DNA from: Porphyridium purpureum
Lineage: Eukaryota > Rhodophyta > Bangiophyceae > Porphyridiales > Porphyridiaceae
Direction: 5' to 3'
Length of the DNA stretch: 64,000 nucleotides
Assembly: GCA_008690995.1 (NCBI GenBank)
Contig: VRMN01000002.1
Span: 558,001 to 622,000, forward strand
Positions 16,792 through 31,500 of the stretch are shown here, piece by piece; the first letter of the stretch is position 1, and every line of letters begins with the position of its first letter. The notes beneath the pieces were generated by a model that did no database searches, was not told the origin of the DNA, and saw only the letters and a program-made list of their open reading frames with translations. Made by a program: the position numbers and the translations under genes.

Positions 16792-17934
16792 ATGGAAACC
16801 GGCATCATAGCGCCGCGTGTCTCGGTTGAGCCGGCCGCGCACCGCGTTGAAACCAGATCACAACGCACCACGCCGACGGTGGCTTACAAAGTACGACACG
16901 TGACAACATGCTTCGCACCGTCGTCTCCATCTCCGTTGCGTCGAACATGGGACAGAGGCAGCGCAGACTCGGAGCGTACGAGAAGTTTTTCAGCGGTCTG
17001 TTCGCAGGCTCATGCCGAGACGAAGCGGGTTGCGACCAAACGGTTCTGTAAGAGAAGACGCCCGCTTGGTGGCGGCTATTGCTCTGGCGTTTTCGAGTTA
17101 GCAGCGGCTTCAAATGACAGTAATGGTTCCGAATCAGGCTCTGATCTAACCAACACATCTTCCAAATCAGGAAAGGAGGATCGCATGTTCACAAACATCA
17201 ATATTTCAGAAACCGCGAGTCAGGCAGCGGCGCAGGCGGCAAATGCAGCTTCACAAGCTGCGAGCGCGGCGCGCAGCATGGTGGAAAATCCCGACTCGCT
17301 GGGTGTGTTCAGGTCGTTCTTTCTCTTTGCTGGTTACTTTGTCGCTCTGCTGTCTCTGGTGCGGCGAAGCATTATGGCTGCCACGCATCCGTACGAACGT
17401 GTTCTTCTTTCAGCACTAGCGATTGCGCTACCAGACCTGGCACGAAACTCCTTCTCAAATCTCAGCCAAAGAATTTCTGCGCTTCGGGAAAAGGTAGGAG
17501 AATCCTCCAAAGGTGTTCTTGAGAGAAACGCTGAGACCGCGAGAACGAACGAAGCTGGTGAGGACAAAGTGGAAAAAAGCTTTCCGAGACACGCGGCTCT
17601 AGCCTCATTCACATCTCTGATGACCCTTCTTGGCTTTTGGCGGGCTGGATTTAGTCGCATCAGCTCAGGAGCGGTTCTGGTCGCCTTGTCGCGTGTTTTT
17701 TTCGACGCCGCTGTGCAGTTCAAGTGGGTGAATGGCTCTGCTTTCATGATGCGAAGAGAAAATCGCACCTTCGCGATGGTCTTCGATTTTGTTCTATTGA
17801 GTTTTGCTGTGTGTTGCCACATCCAGATGGCTCCGGTGATTTGTTCTTTTGGCTTTCTGCTCATGGTTTGCTCCTATCATCTCTCCAAATATGACATTGA
17901 GCTTGTCACAGGCCGGTCTTCGCCGCGCGTCTAA
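16792..17934 (+). CDS. Multi-span membrane protein with an Ala-rich helix, unknown family
   Basis: A 380-residue protein from ATG 16792; the frame is open 12 codons further upstream without an ATG. The first ~130 residues are Ser/Thr/Arg-rich and acid-poor, compatible with an organelle-targeting leader. An Ala/Gln/Ser heptad-like helix follows (ASQAAAQAANAASQAASAA, about residues 145-163). Hydrophobic spans then lie near residues 177-193 (FFLFAGYFVALLSLV), 275-290, 300-315, and a pair at 335-370 (FVLLSFAVCCHI and APVICSFGFLLMVCSY). No motif names a family. It converges with THIC across 709 bp. Confidence 0.68.
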   Translation: METGIIAPRVSVEPAAHRVETRSQRTTPTVAYKVRHVTTCFAPSSPSPLRRTWDRGSADSERTRSFSAVCSQAHAETKRVATKRFCKRRRPLGGGYCSGVFELAAASNDSNGSESGSDLTNTSSKSGKEDRMFTNINISETASQAAAQAANAASQAASAARSMVENPDSLGVFRSFFLFAGYFVALLSLVRRSIMAATHPYERVLLSALAIALPDLARNSFSNLSQRISALREKVGESSKGVLERNAETARTNEAGEDKVEKSFPRHAALASFTSLMTLLGFWRAGFSRISSGAVLVALSRVFFDAAVQFKWVNGSAFMMRRENRTFAMVFDFVLLSFAVCCHIQMAPVICSFGFLLMVCSYHLSKYDIELVTGRSSPRV

Positions 17935-18643
17935 CTTTTGCGTCGTTCGACATCTATGTGGCTCATTCAAGTGTGATGTCAAGTTGAAATGATCGCCCCG
18001 AGATGCATCGAACCGCGTAGGACCCGGCGGCAAACACTGATATCCCAAGCAGGATATGGTAAAGCCTTATCGGCTTTGACTCGCTTTACGAACCTTCCGT
18101 CAATTGTCGGTCTCGCGGAGGAGTGTGACGGGTTCCCCTTGGCTTTCGAAGTCTTCCGTGGAGACTCATGTGCAAAATTCCTCTTCGATCGACCGTGCAA
18201 CGGCAGATGTCACCATTAAAGATATTTGCACCGGATAGTATTATTTTGGAGTTCATTGAACACTGAAGAAAGGTGCTGAAACCAAGGCGCTATCGTTGAA
18301 GGTATGCTTTCTCACACCAACCATGAGGGCTTTAGACGCTCTGCAACATTTGCAGAGCATCAAGTCAAGCTGCCCGCTATACTTCATTCGCAATCCGGCT
18401 GGAACCCATTTGGACCGTCCCAGTTATCAGCTTGCAGAGACTTCCAAACCGGTCTGTCAAGGATTGGGGTGGGTAAATTCACGCAAGACTTTATTTTCTT
18501 GTCTTTGTATCTTGGGAATGATAGATGTAAACACGTTTACGGATGCATCGATCCATCACCACTTTACCTGGCGTCAATTACTATCCACGCAAGGATGACC
18601 TGCGGTCGAGCGCTCATCGCGCTCATCACACGCAAGTGCTATC
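17935..18643. other. Convergent 3' space; one frame resembles the end of a CCT motif
   Basis: About 709 bp between the convergent membrane-protein and THIC stops. The minus-strand frame 17979-18200 contains SKRNFAHESPRKTS followed by RPTIDGRFVKRVK, which resembles the C-terminal part of the plant CCT nuclear-localisation/DNA-binding motif (RPRxxGRFxKR). There is no ATG or clear splice acceptor in front, so no gene is called. No canonical TPP-riboswitch core (CTGAGA on the minus strand) is present in this stretch. Confidence 0.3.
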
Positions 18644-23574
<4,931 letters not shown>

Positions 23575-23579
23575 GATCA

Positions 23580-23905
23580 TATTAAAAGGTCTGATGTATC
23601 GGGGAGTCTTTGTGACTCGTCACTAACGCAGTTGCGTGTCCCCTTCGTCGCCCTTGCAACTAACCTTACCTTCGTCATCCGGGGACTCCGAGCCTCGGCC
23701 ATCGCTAAGCTCTTCATATAGGCAATCGTAGTGCTTTCACTAGTGAGATTGCCAACTGTACCTCCAGGGCAAAAAACCCTTATTTACTATAAGTTGGAGA
23801 AATACAGAAAGTTGGAGAAATACAGAAAGTTGGAGCTGAAACATTCCCCATGGTATTACTACTTTACCTGGGGAGGGAATCTACCGAAACCCTGGATTCA
23901 TAACA
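23580..23905 (-). repeat. Copia 3' LTR
   Basis: This is the 3' terminal repeat because the element runs on the minus strand. It contains a short internal tandem repeat with unit AAGTTGGAGAAATACAG near 23795-23835. A short purine run (GTGGGAG on the element strand) just inside it is the likely polypurine primer. Confidence 0.93.
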
Positions 23906-23944
23906 CTCCCACGCAGCGACAACTTTTCGTCATGCCTTCCACCT

Positions 23945-26900
23945 CTATCTCGAATTTTCAAGACAAGCAACACCCAATAAGGTTTTGCATTTCAAAAACA
24001 TTTCTCGAGGAACCACTTTGGTTAGGAAATCTGCTGCCTGATCTGATGTGCGAATGTAAATAGCCTTGACTATTCCCCGTTGCTGACATTCGCGAGCATA
24101 GTGCTTTCTCACGTCAATGTGCTTCGACCTTTCGTGCACAATCGGGTTCTCACTCAGTTTCAGTGCAGCATCATTGTCACAAAACATTGGAATCGATTTC
24201 GACTTGAATCCTAGGAATTCCATGAGATATTGAAACCACTGGGCTTCTTTACATGCATCCGAGAGAGCCATGTACTCTGCTTCGGTTGTGGACAGCGCCA
24301 CAGTTGGTTGTAGCCTGGATTTCCAGGAGACAACTGATCCATTGATCGTGAAAGCATATCCGGTGGTTGACCTTCGCGTTCGAAGATCACTAGCATAGTC
24401 TGAATCAACGTAACCAATTAGGTCGGAGTTGCCATTTGAGCTAAATTGGAGACCATAATTTATGGTTCCTTTAAGATATCGCAGCACTCCCTTTGCCGCA
24501 TTCCAATGGGATTCATTGGCATTTGCCATTGATCGTGCAAGCACTCCCACGGCGAAGGAAATATCCGGACGCGTGCAAGTGCACAAATACATTAGTGCTC
24601 CCACGAGTTCCATGTAAGGCATCTTGCATGGTTCTGCAGTAGCAGTATACCACTTCGTATCCTTTTCCATGGGAAGCTTCCTTGGATTCGCCGATTCCAT
24701 TCCGAACCTTTCCAGGATGGTTTGGACATACAAGCTTTGATTAAGTCTGATAATGCCATTCCTTTGATCATAATCAAGAGTGTAGCCGGCAAATTTTTGC
24801 TTGACCACTTGCCCAAGATCCCTGACTTCAAACTTGCCTTGCAAATGCAGAAGCACTTCATTTGAAGTAACTTCGTCTTCACCTATGAAGACCAAGTCAT
24901 CGACGTAAATCATGATATACGGACCATTTGGACCCTTAGAAAACAGACAAGGATCTGCCGTACTTTCGGAAAAATTGATTTCTTTAAGTGCTTGCACAAG
25001 AACTTGATTCCAAGCTCGAGATGCCTGCTTCAATCCATAGATTGCTTTACGCAGTTTCAGGACTTTTCCTCCTTCATGTACGAATCCAGGAGGCTGTTCC
25101 ATGAAAATTTCTTCATGAAGTTCTCCATTGAGAAACGCAGTCACCACATCGAAAAGTCGAATTTTCAACTTTCTTGCAGCTGCTACTGCCAGGACCGTTC
25201 GAATAGTGTTGTGTCGCACAACAGGGCTGAACACTTCGTCGTAGTCCAAACCAGGTTTCTGAGTGAAACCTTTTGCGACAAGTCGACACTTGAACCGATC
25301 AATTTGTCCGTTGACATTATATTTGATCTTAAAAACCCATTTGCATCTGACAGGAATTCGGTCCTGTGGACGATCGACGAGCTCCCACGTGCATTTGCCA
25401 GTGAGAGATTCCAATTCTCTATTCAGAGCTTCCAGCCATTGCTCAGAGAAGTTACCCTTTAGTGCTTCTTCGACTGACCGAGGTTCAGAAACGGTGGAAA
25501 TTATTCCAACGAATTGATTTGCGACATATCCACTGTCTTGACTTTCGTCATCCTCAGTATTCCCAAAGTTTCCATTTGGAGCCTTTTGGAACCCTAAATC
25601 TTTCGAATTATTCTGAACTTTTTCCAGAAACGTTTCTCCGATTTCATTTGAAATAGAATATTCCTGACTGCGATCATCCATTTGTCGAGTGGAATCTGTT
25701 TCAAAATTTTTTGACGCGATTTGAGACTTTTCATCAAACGACTTCGAGAAATCTTTTGGAAACAACTCTTCGACAATTTTATCGAAGTTGGAAAAATATT
25801 CCGAATCGTGGATTTCATGTTCATGAACATCTATTCCAACGACAGACTCATCGAAAGTGACATTTCGACTTTCAACGACCGTGCCATCCGATAGAAGAAT
25901 GCGATAAACGGAATGGACATTTCCATAACCGACCAAGCATCCAATTGCAGATCTTGTTTCTAGTTTTCCTCGCAATTGCTTAGGAATATGAACAAACGCT
26001 CTCGATCCGTAGATTCTGAGATTGCTGAGATCTGGCCTTTGCCTGAATGCAATTTCTATCGGCGTTTTCCCGCGATTATTTGAAATGCGATTTCGCAAAT
26101 AATTCGCAGTCAACAAAGCATTACTCCAATTTTCCAAAGGTAGATTACTATCAAACAATAAGCTTCGAACCTTTTCGAGTAATGTCCGATTCATGCGTTC
26201 AGCCATACCATTAAGTTCTGGCGTGTAAGCAGAGGTATTTTCCCAAGTAATTCCAGAGTCTTCGAGATGCCTTTGCACATAAAGGCTTGCGAATTCGCCA
26301 CCTTTGTCGGACCGAACTCTTTTTGCCTTTGCACCAAGAGTCGTTTCGAGATATTTAAGTGTGCGCAGTAACATTTCACCCGCTTCACTTTTTCGCTCGA
26401 GCAAGTGGACGACACTCAAACTTGAGCATTCGTCGACGACAACTAGAAAATATCGATGGTCGTCAAAACTCGAAGGAGTGAGTGGTCCGCATACATCAGT
26501 ATGAAGGACTTCTCCCGGAACCGCCGAAATGGAATTCAATTTCCGCTTCTTAAAGGGAGTTCGTGTTCCCTTTGCCTTTTGGCAAATCACACAATGGTAT
26601 TCATCCGGAACTTTTAAGTCCGCGGGAATTCCCTGTACACAATTTTGCGTATTTTTCAGACCAGCAAGTCCAGGATGACCAAGTCGACGGTGAAATAGCT
26701 CAAACTTATTTGAAGCTGTGATTGCATTTATTCTAGCGGCGGATAGTTTGATCATTAAATCACCATCCCCAACCGCTAGGACGGGCCCATCTGACCCAAA
26801 ATGCAAAACAGATGAACTATCATCGTGTTTGAAGACACAGCCCTTTCTCGCTGCGACCTTTGTCGAAAGGAGATTTATGGGTGTGCTTTCGATCAACAAA

Positions 26901-28222
26901 ACATTTTCAAGACGCAAGTCATTAAACTTGTCTTGAATAATTGTTTTGAGCATGACATCACCCATCAATGAAACTTCAACATGTTCCCCGTTGGCAACAG
27001 TAACAAGTGATTCATCAGAAGGTCTTTCATTCATTAGAATAGACCTATCCCAAGTGATATGTCTGTCCGATCCAGAATCGAACATCCATTTGTGCGACTT
27101 GTGCTTGTGGGGCACAACAGAGACACAGATGGCATAGATGGAAGTGGTGGCTTTATTGATTGGTGCAGGGGTCGCTGGGGGGCTAATCATGCGGATATCC
27201 AGAGAAGGGCCTTTTGGCACCACGCCCCTTCCCGCAACGCTATTCGCGTAGGCCTCCCACGACATCCAACCTGGCTCAATGGCTGCCTTTGCCGCCGGAG
27301 CCGGTGGTTTCGTCACCTTGGTTTTTACCTGAACCACATTCACCCGCGCATTCGGCTTTCCGATGCCGCGTTTCACTGCCTCCGGGTCTGCTGCGCCACT
27401 CGCACCAGCAGCCTTGTCGCGCAAGTCATTCTTGCGCTTAAAGCAACGCTTCGTCTCGTGCCCAACCTTGTGGCAGTAGCCACACTTCAGGTTCTCCTTG
27501 ACGAGTGCCGTCTTCACGACACCCGCTGAGCGATCACGCTGCTGTTGCTGCGGACGCTGGGACACCGCCATTGCGATGGGCGGGGGCTCATCTGCCAACG
27601 TGCGCTCGAGCGCTTTTCCGGCCTCCAGCTGGAGCAGTTGCAGCCGAGCTGCGGAGACCGTGGGCGCCGAATGCAGCAGGTAGTCCTTCGACCCCTGAAA
27701 CTCTTTGCGGAGCCCGATCACCAGATAACGCACGACATGGTCCTCGGGAACTTGCTCACCGATCGAGACAAGCTTGTCCCACAGACCGATTCCGCGATCC
27801 AAGTACTCGGCCATTGCCTCGTTCTTGTTCTGGACAATGCGCTCCAGCGCCATGCGAAACGCGAACTTCTGCGCCGACAGTTGATCGTGCGCATAATTCG
27901 CCACCGCGGACCAACCGTCCGCCGACGACTTATCGCGGACGAGACGGTCGTACCTGTTCTCCAAGACCCCGGACAGAAAGAACTGTCCCGCCAGGTCCGC
28001 ATCGTCCCACTCTTCTGCCGTCATCCCGGCAGTTGCACGCGACGACGACGATGGGCGAACGACCATCCCCGCAACGACGGGCCACAGCTTCACCACACGC
28101 AACGCGAGCTTCGTGCGGCGTGCCCAAATGTCGTAATTCTCGCCATTGAACTTTTCCACGCCGTTCGCAAGCGCGGACAGCTTCGACGCATCAAACGTAA
28201 ACGCCATCGCGTCTAGGCTCAT
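23945..28222 (-). CDS. Copia gag-pol polyprotein
   Basis: A single 1425-residue frame. Gag-like N-terminal domain about residues 1-230; CCHC zinc knuckle (CGYCHKVGHETKRC) near 246-260; aspartic protease with DSGS near 380; pre-integrase HHCC finger (HRRLGHPG) near 500; integrase core with TDVCGPL and the downstream acidic residues near 560-690; reverse transcriptase with YVDDLVF near 1107; RNase H (DSDYASDLRTRRSTTGY) near 1290. This domain order, with integrase before reverse transcriptase, defines the Ty1/Copia group. The first ATG lies only a few bases inside the 5' LTR boundary. Confidence 0.95.
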   Translation of the reverse strand: MSLDAMAFTFDASKLSALANGVEKFNGENYDIWARRTKLALRVVKLWPVVAGMVVRPSSSSRATAGMTAEEWDDADLAGQFFLSGVLENRYDRLVRDKSSADGWSAVANYAHDQLSAQKFAFRMALERIVQNKNEAMAEYLDRGIGLWDKLVSIGEQVPEDHVVRYLVIGLRKEFQGSKDYLLHSAPTVSAARLQLLQLEAGKALERTLADEPPPIAMAVSQRPQQQQRDRSAGVVKTALVKENLKCGYCHKVGHETKRCFKRKNDLRDKAAGASGAADPEAVKRGIGKPNARVNVVQVKTKVTKPPAPAAKAAIEPGWMSWEAYANSVAGRGVVPKGPSLDIRMISPPATPAPINKATTSIYAICVSVVPHKHKSHKWMFDSGSDRHITWDRSILMNERPSDESLVTVANGEHVEVSLMGDVMLKTIIQDKFNDLRLENVLLIESTPINLLSTKVAARKGCVFKHDDSSSVLHFGSDGPVLAVGDGDLMIKLSAARINAITASNKFELFHRRLGHPGLAGLKNTQNCVQGIPADLKVPDEYHCVICQKAKGTRTPFKKRKLNSISAVPGEVLHTDVCGPLTPSSFDDHRYFLVVVDECSSLSVVHLLERKSEAGEMLLRTLKYLETTLGAKAKRVRSDKGGEFASLYVQRHLEDSGITWENTSAYTPELNGMAERMNRTLLEKVRSLLFDSNLPLENWSNALLTANYLRNRISNNRGKTPIEIAFRQRPDLSNLRIYGSRAFVHIPKQLRGKLETRSAIGCLVGYGNVHSVYRILLSDGTVVESRNVTFDESVVGIDVHEHEIHDSEYFSNFDKIVEELFPKDFSKSFDEKSQIASKNFETDSTRQMDDRSQEYSISNEIGETFLEKVQNNSKDLGFQKAPNGNFGNTEDDESQDSGYVANQFVGIISTVSEPRSVEEALKGNFSEQWLEALNRELESLTGKCTWELVDRPQDRIPVRCKWVFKIKYNVNGQIDRFKCRLVAKGFTQKPGLDYDEVFSPVVRHNTIRTVLAVAAARKLKIRLFDVVTAFLNGELHEEIFMEQPPGFVHEGGKVLKLRKAIYGLKQASRAWNQVLVQALKEINFSESTADPCLFSKGPNGPYIMIYVDDLVFIGEDEVTSNEVLLHLQGKFEVRDLGQVVKQKFAGYTLDYDQRNGIIRLNQSLYVQTILERFGMESANPRKLPMEKDTKWYTATAEPCKMPYMELVGALMYLCTCTRPDISFAVGVLARSMANANESHWNAAKGVLRYLKGTINYGLQFSSNGNSDLIGYVDSDYASDLRTRRSTTGYAFTINGSVVSWKSRLQPTVALSTTEAEYMALSDACKEAQWFQYLMEFLGFKSKSIPMFCDNDAALKLSENPIVHERSKHIDVRKHYARECQQRGIVKAIYIRTSDQAADFLTKVVPREMFLKCKTLLGVACLENSR

Positions 28223-28226
28223 AACC

Positions 28227-28551
28227 TATTAAAAGGTCTGATGTATCGGGGAGTCTTTGTGACTCGTCACTAACGCAGTTGCGTGTCCCCTTCGTCGCCC
28301 TTGCAACTAACCTTACCTTCGTCATCCGGGGACTCCGAGCCTCGGCCATCGCTAAGCTCTTCATATAGGCAATCGTAGTGCTTTCACTAGTGAGATTGCC
28401 AACTGTACCTCCAGGGCAAAAACCCTTATTTACTATAAGTTGGAGAAATACAGAAAGTTGGAGAAATACAGAAAGTTGGAGCTGAAACATTCCCCATGGT
28501 ATTACTACTTTACCTGGGGAGGGAATCTACCGAAACCCTGGATTCATAACA
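28227..28551 (-). repeat. Copia 5' LTR
   Basis: The 5' terminal repeat of the element on the minus strand. Directly inside it the element strand reads GGTTATGAGCC, where a primer-binding site is expected; it contains the first ATG of the polyprotein and does not begin with the TGG of a standard tRNA 3'-end match, so the priming tRNA cannot be named. Confidence 0.93.
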
Positions 28552-28556
28552 GATCA

Positions 28557-31500
28557 TAGGTACACTACTTTGAATGATTTATTCAAGCAAGTGTAACCCT
28601 TCAATAACAAATTCAGCGCGACAAAAAGGCTGCGTGCAGGTCAGTTTCATGACTCCTCAAGCGCCATACTTTGGAAGTCCCAAGGAGTCTTAATTCATAA
28701 TTATCTGCCGTGGTAAATAGGCTACATTAAATGTTGCCATAAAGCAAATCAACCGTTCAATCCGAGTCTGGCTTTTTTACGGTGTATAGAAAAATGATAA
28801 GGTTTTGAGAGGCTTCATGATCGATTTTCAAAACATTGGCAATACGTGTAACCTTCAACTTTTGAAAGCCTGCCCAGTCTCAGTTCTGACCTTAAATTAA
28901 TACATCTTGACACATTATGCATGGCAGAAAAAGTAACCTAAGAATCCTTCGATTTTTTTTTTTCGACTGTATGCGCACATTTCTGTTTCATCATTGGTAT
29001 TCAAGTGGACTGCATTCACAAACATTTTTGATAAAGCTTAGAGCTAACATGATGCATCGACGACGGAATTAAAGCTATATACTTCGTTCTTTGCTTGCAT
29101 AGTCCTAACAAATCAGCATGAGTGTTCGCATTTTGAAAATGTCCAGAGTCAGGCCTCGGCCTAAAAGCTCAACATTCATCTTTATCGAACTTGGAGAACC
29201 TGCTTGATGTCCCCTGGTATTTTGTCTTGCGATTGATTAGCAATTGAATTCGAAAGATACGATTTAATGAGTGTTTTACGTGAAATAAATTTTAAGTATT
29301 CTCATTTTCAACTGGCTTCCGGCAAAGGTAATGGCACATGCAAGATTTTGTAACTCAGAGTGGCTGACGTAATTCTACTTTTTAGATATGTAAATACACT
29401 GCAGCGGGTCCTTGTGAGTTCTGTTTGCATTCCCGGAACTTTTCGGCGAGGCTGTACCCGGAAGTCAAGCAACAGGTAATATGAAATATGTTGACTGGCG
29501 AGAATTCCACTTTTGCGTAGCTATGGGAAACCCTTTCCATTGAGGCGGTGCTTGTTTGTGTATGGTTGTGCGAATATTGCTTTTGCTATTGTCAAGACAA
29601 TTATCGGTTATGCAACGCATGCTATAAGTTTTACCTTTTCCGGATCAGGAATAGCAATTCGCGAAGTATTTGTCGAAGCACCGTGGACAAATCCAGAATG
29701 AATTTATGTGCTTCAATGAAAATAAGTCAGGTGCTTCGAGTTCAATGATGAGTCTTGAATGCAGTCACTTGTAAGCGACCAAACTACGATTGGGACTCTT
29801 CGAAAGTCTTTTTGCGACGAAACTGTTTTGTGTCATATTTCAGTAAACGTTTCCAAAATCATATGGTGGTAGGCTCCGGTCTTCGAAGCACGGTGCCTAA
29901 GGTCATTGTGTATGAATGAAAGTTTCTATCAGTTTTGCACGTTTGAGCGTAAAGATTCTTTCATCACGCATCCATGCCTCATAATCTCGTAATTCTACAC
30001 CATACGTGAATGTGATTTTCCGCCACGAGGTGTGCCTGTGTGTCTTTCTGTTACAGCATACGAAGTCTTTGCATGTCGTAAATGAATCAGGGTACTCAAT
30101 GACGAAACCTGGACGACGCAACAAAAAATGGGTAACCAATTTGCGCTGACAGCGACGGAATACTGCTCGTTGATCAGGTAGTTCTGCTAGCGGACCACAC
30201 TTTAATAATTAAGTTTGTTCGTATTCCAGGCTCACTTTTTTCTTTCGGGTTGTGAGTAATATTTCAGCCAATCTTCTGTGGCCCAGTGAGGCAGAGTCTC
30301 AAATCTAGGATATTCCGATAGGCAAGTCTGCCCGATGACGTATTGAACTTGAAAGAGTTCTAGACTTTTCTTATAGTCCTACTTGTTCGCTAAGCCGTGA
30401 AAAGTAATTGTTCGACTCAGCTTTCCAGGCTGCACTGTCCGTCTCCTTGCGGATAGTTTCAAACCGACAAACGCCGCAACGCATCTGCGCGATCATGGCC
30501 TTCACGACGTTCGCATATGGCCTTCTGATATTCAAACGATTTTTCAGGTGCTAGTCCCTTTTTCTTGAATGTCTGAATGGCAACACTACCCATGTGGCAC
30601 CTCACCAAAATCAGTGCTATGACCCGCATTATCGACTTGAACTTTATACGTCTATGGACAGCTAAGCGCGAGCATCACGCACGGGATGGGTCGCCCACAG
30701 ATATGCAATTTGAGACTTACCCGGATAGATTGTGAACTCATTCGTTTTTTCAGGACAAAGGCACTTTTGTAACCAGACTCGATTCGAGCACGCAAAATAA
30801 TAGGGACCTGTAAAAATACATTGCGCAGGAAATTACCTTCAATACTTGTGGGCAATATCTGGATTCCAGCTGAATGTAACGTCACTCGCTAGACATCAAA
30901 CCATAAAGTTTAATGTCAAAAAGCATGAGGTCAAAACGCTTCGCCGAACAAAGCTGTTGAATTCGAGCACGGGCACACCATCAATGTGATGTACCGCGGA
31001 TTTGAGTGATTCCTCAAACTGTGGATGGAGGATGTCCAAGATTTCGAAGGTGCTGTAGATGATCTACCGCTGAGCCATGTTCGTCACAGCGCTAACTTCA
31101 ATTTCGAATTTACGTTCCCTCGAGGCAATTCTCAGTTTTCGCTGTATTTCACGTCCACGTATTGGAATTCATCACATGACATGAGCAGATCTCGTCACGA
31201 CTTGAGAAAAATATTCGATCTGAAGCTGCTATGACGAGGGCTTGTGTGAATGGCAGCCCGAACGGGCTGGAACAATTTCAACTTTGTTATTGCTCTACGA
31301 GCAAACTCTTCACTTTCGCCGCGGCTTTCACAAATTCGTAAGATCACGTGCGTTTCGTCATGCTCGCAAAAGTCTTTCACGAATGGACAATGGTGCCATT
31401 CAAACTCGTTTGTCCAGTTGCCGGAAATCTGCACAGTCCACGGGAAGTTCAGCAGCTACACTTTAGCGGAGCCGGCGTCAAAATGCATTTGAAGTGGTCG

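Larger units (their letters stand above)
23580..28551 (-). mobile_element. Ty1/Copia LTR retrotransposon, young and whole-looking
   Basis: A 4972-bp element in minus orientation. Flanking five-base target duplications GATCA lie at 23575-23579 and 28552-28556. The two terminal repeats (326 and 325 bp) differ by only one base in my comparison, so the insertion is recent. On the element strand the LTR starts TGTTATGAATCC and ends CCTTTTAATA. Inside is one continuous gag-pol frame with the Copia order: gag, protease, integrase, reverse transcriptase, RNase H. It looks whole, with no breaks seen. The insertion lies in the gene-poor island and interrupts no recognisable gene. Confidence 0.95.
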
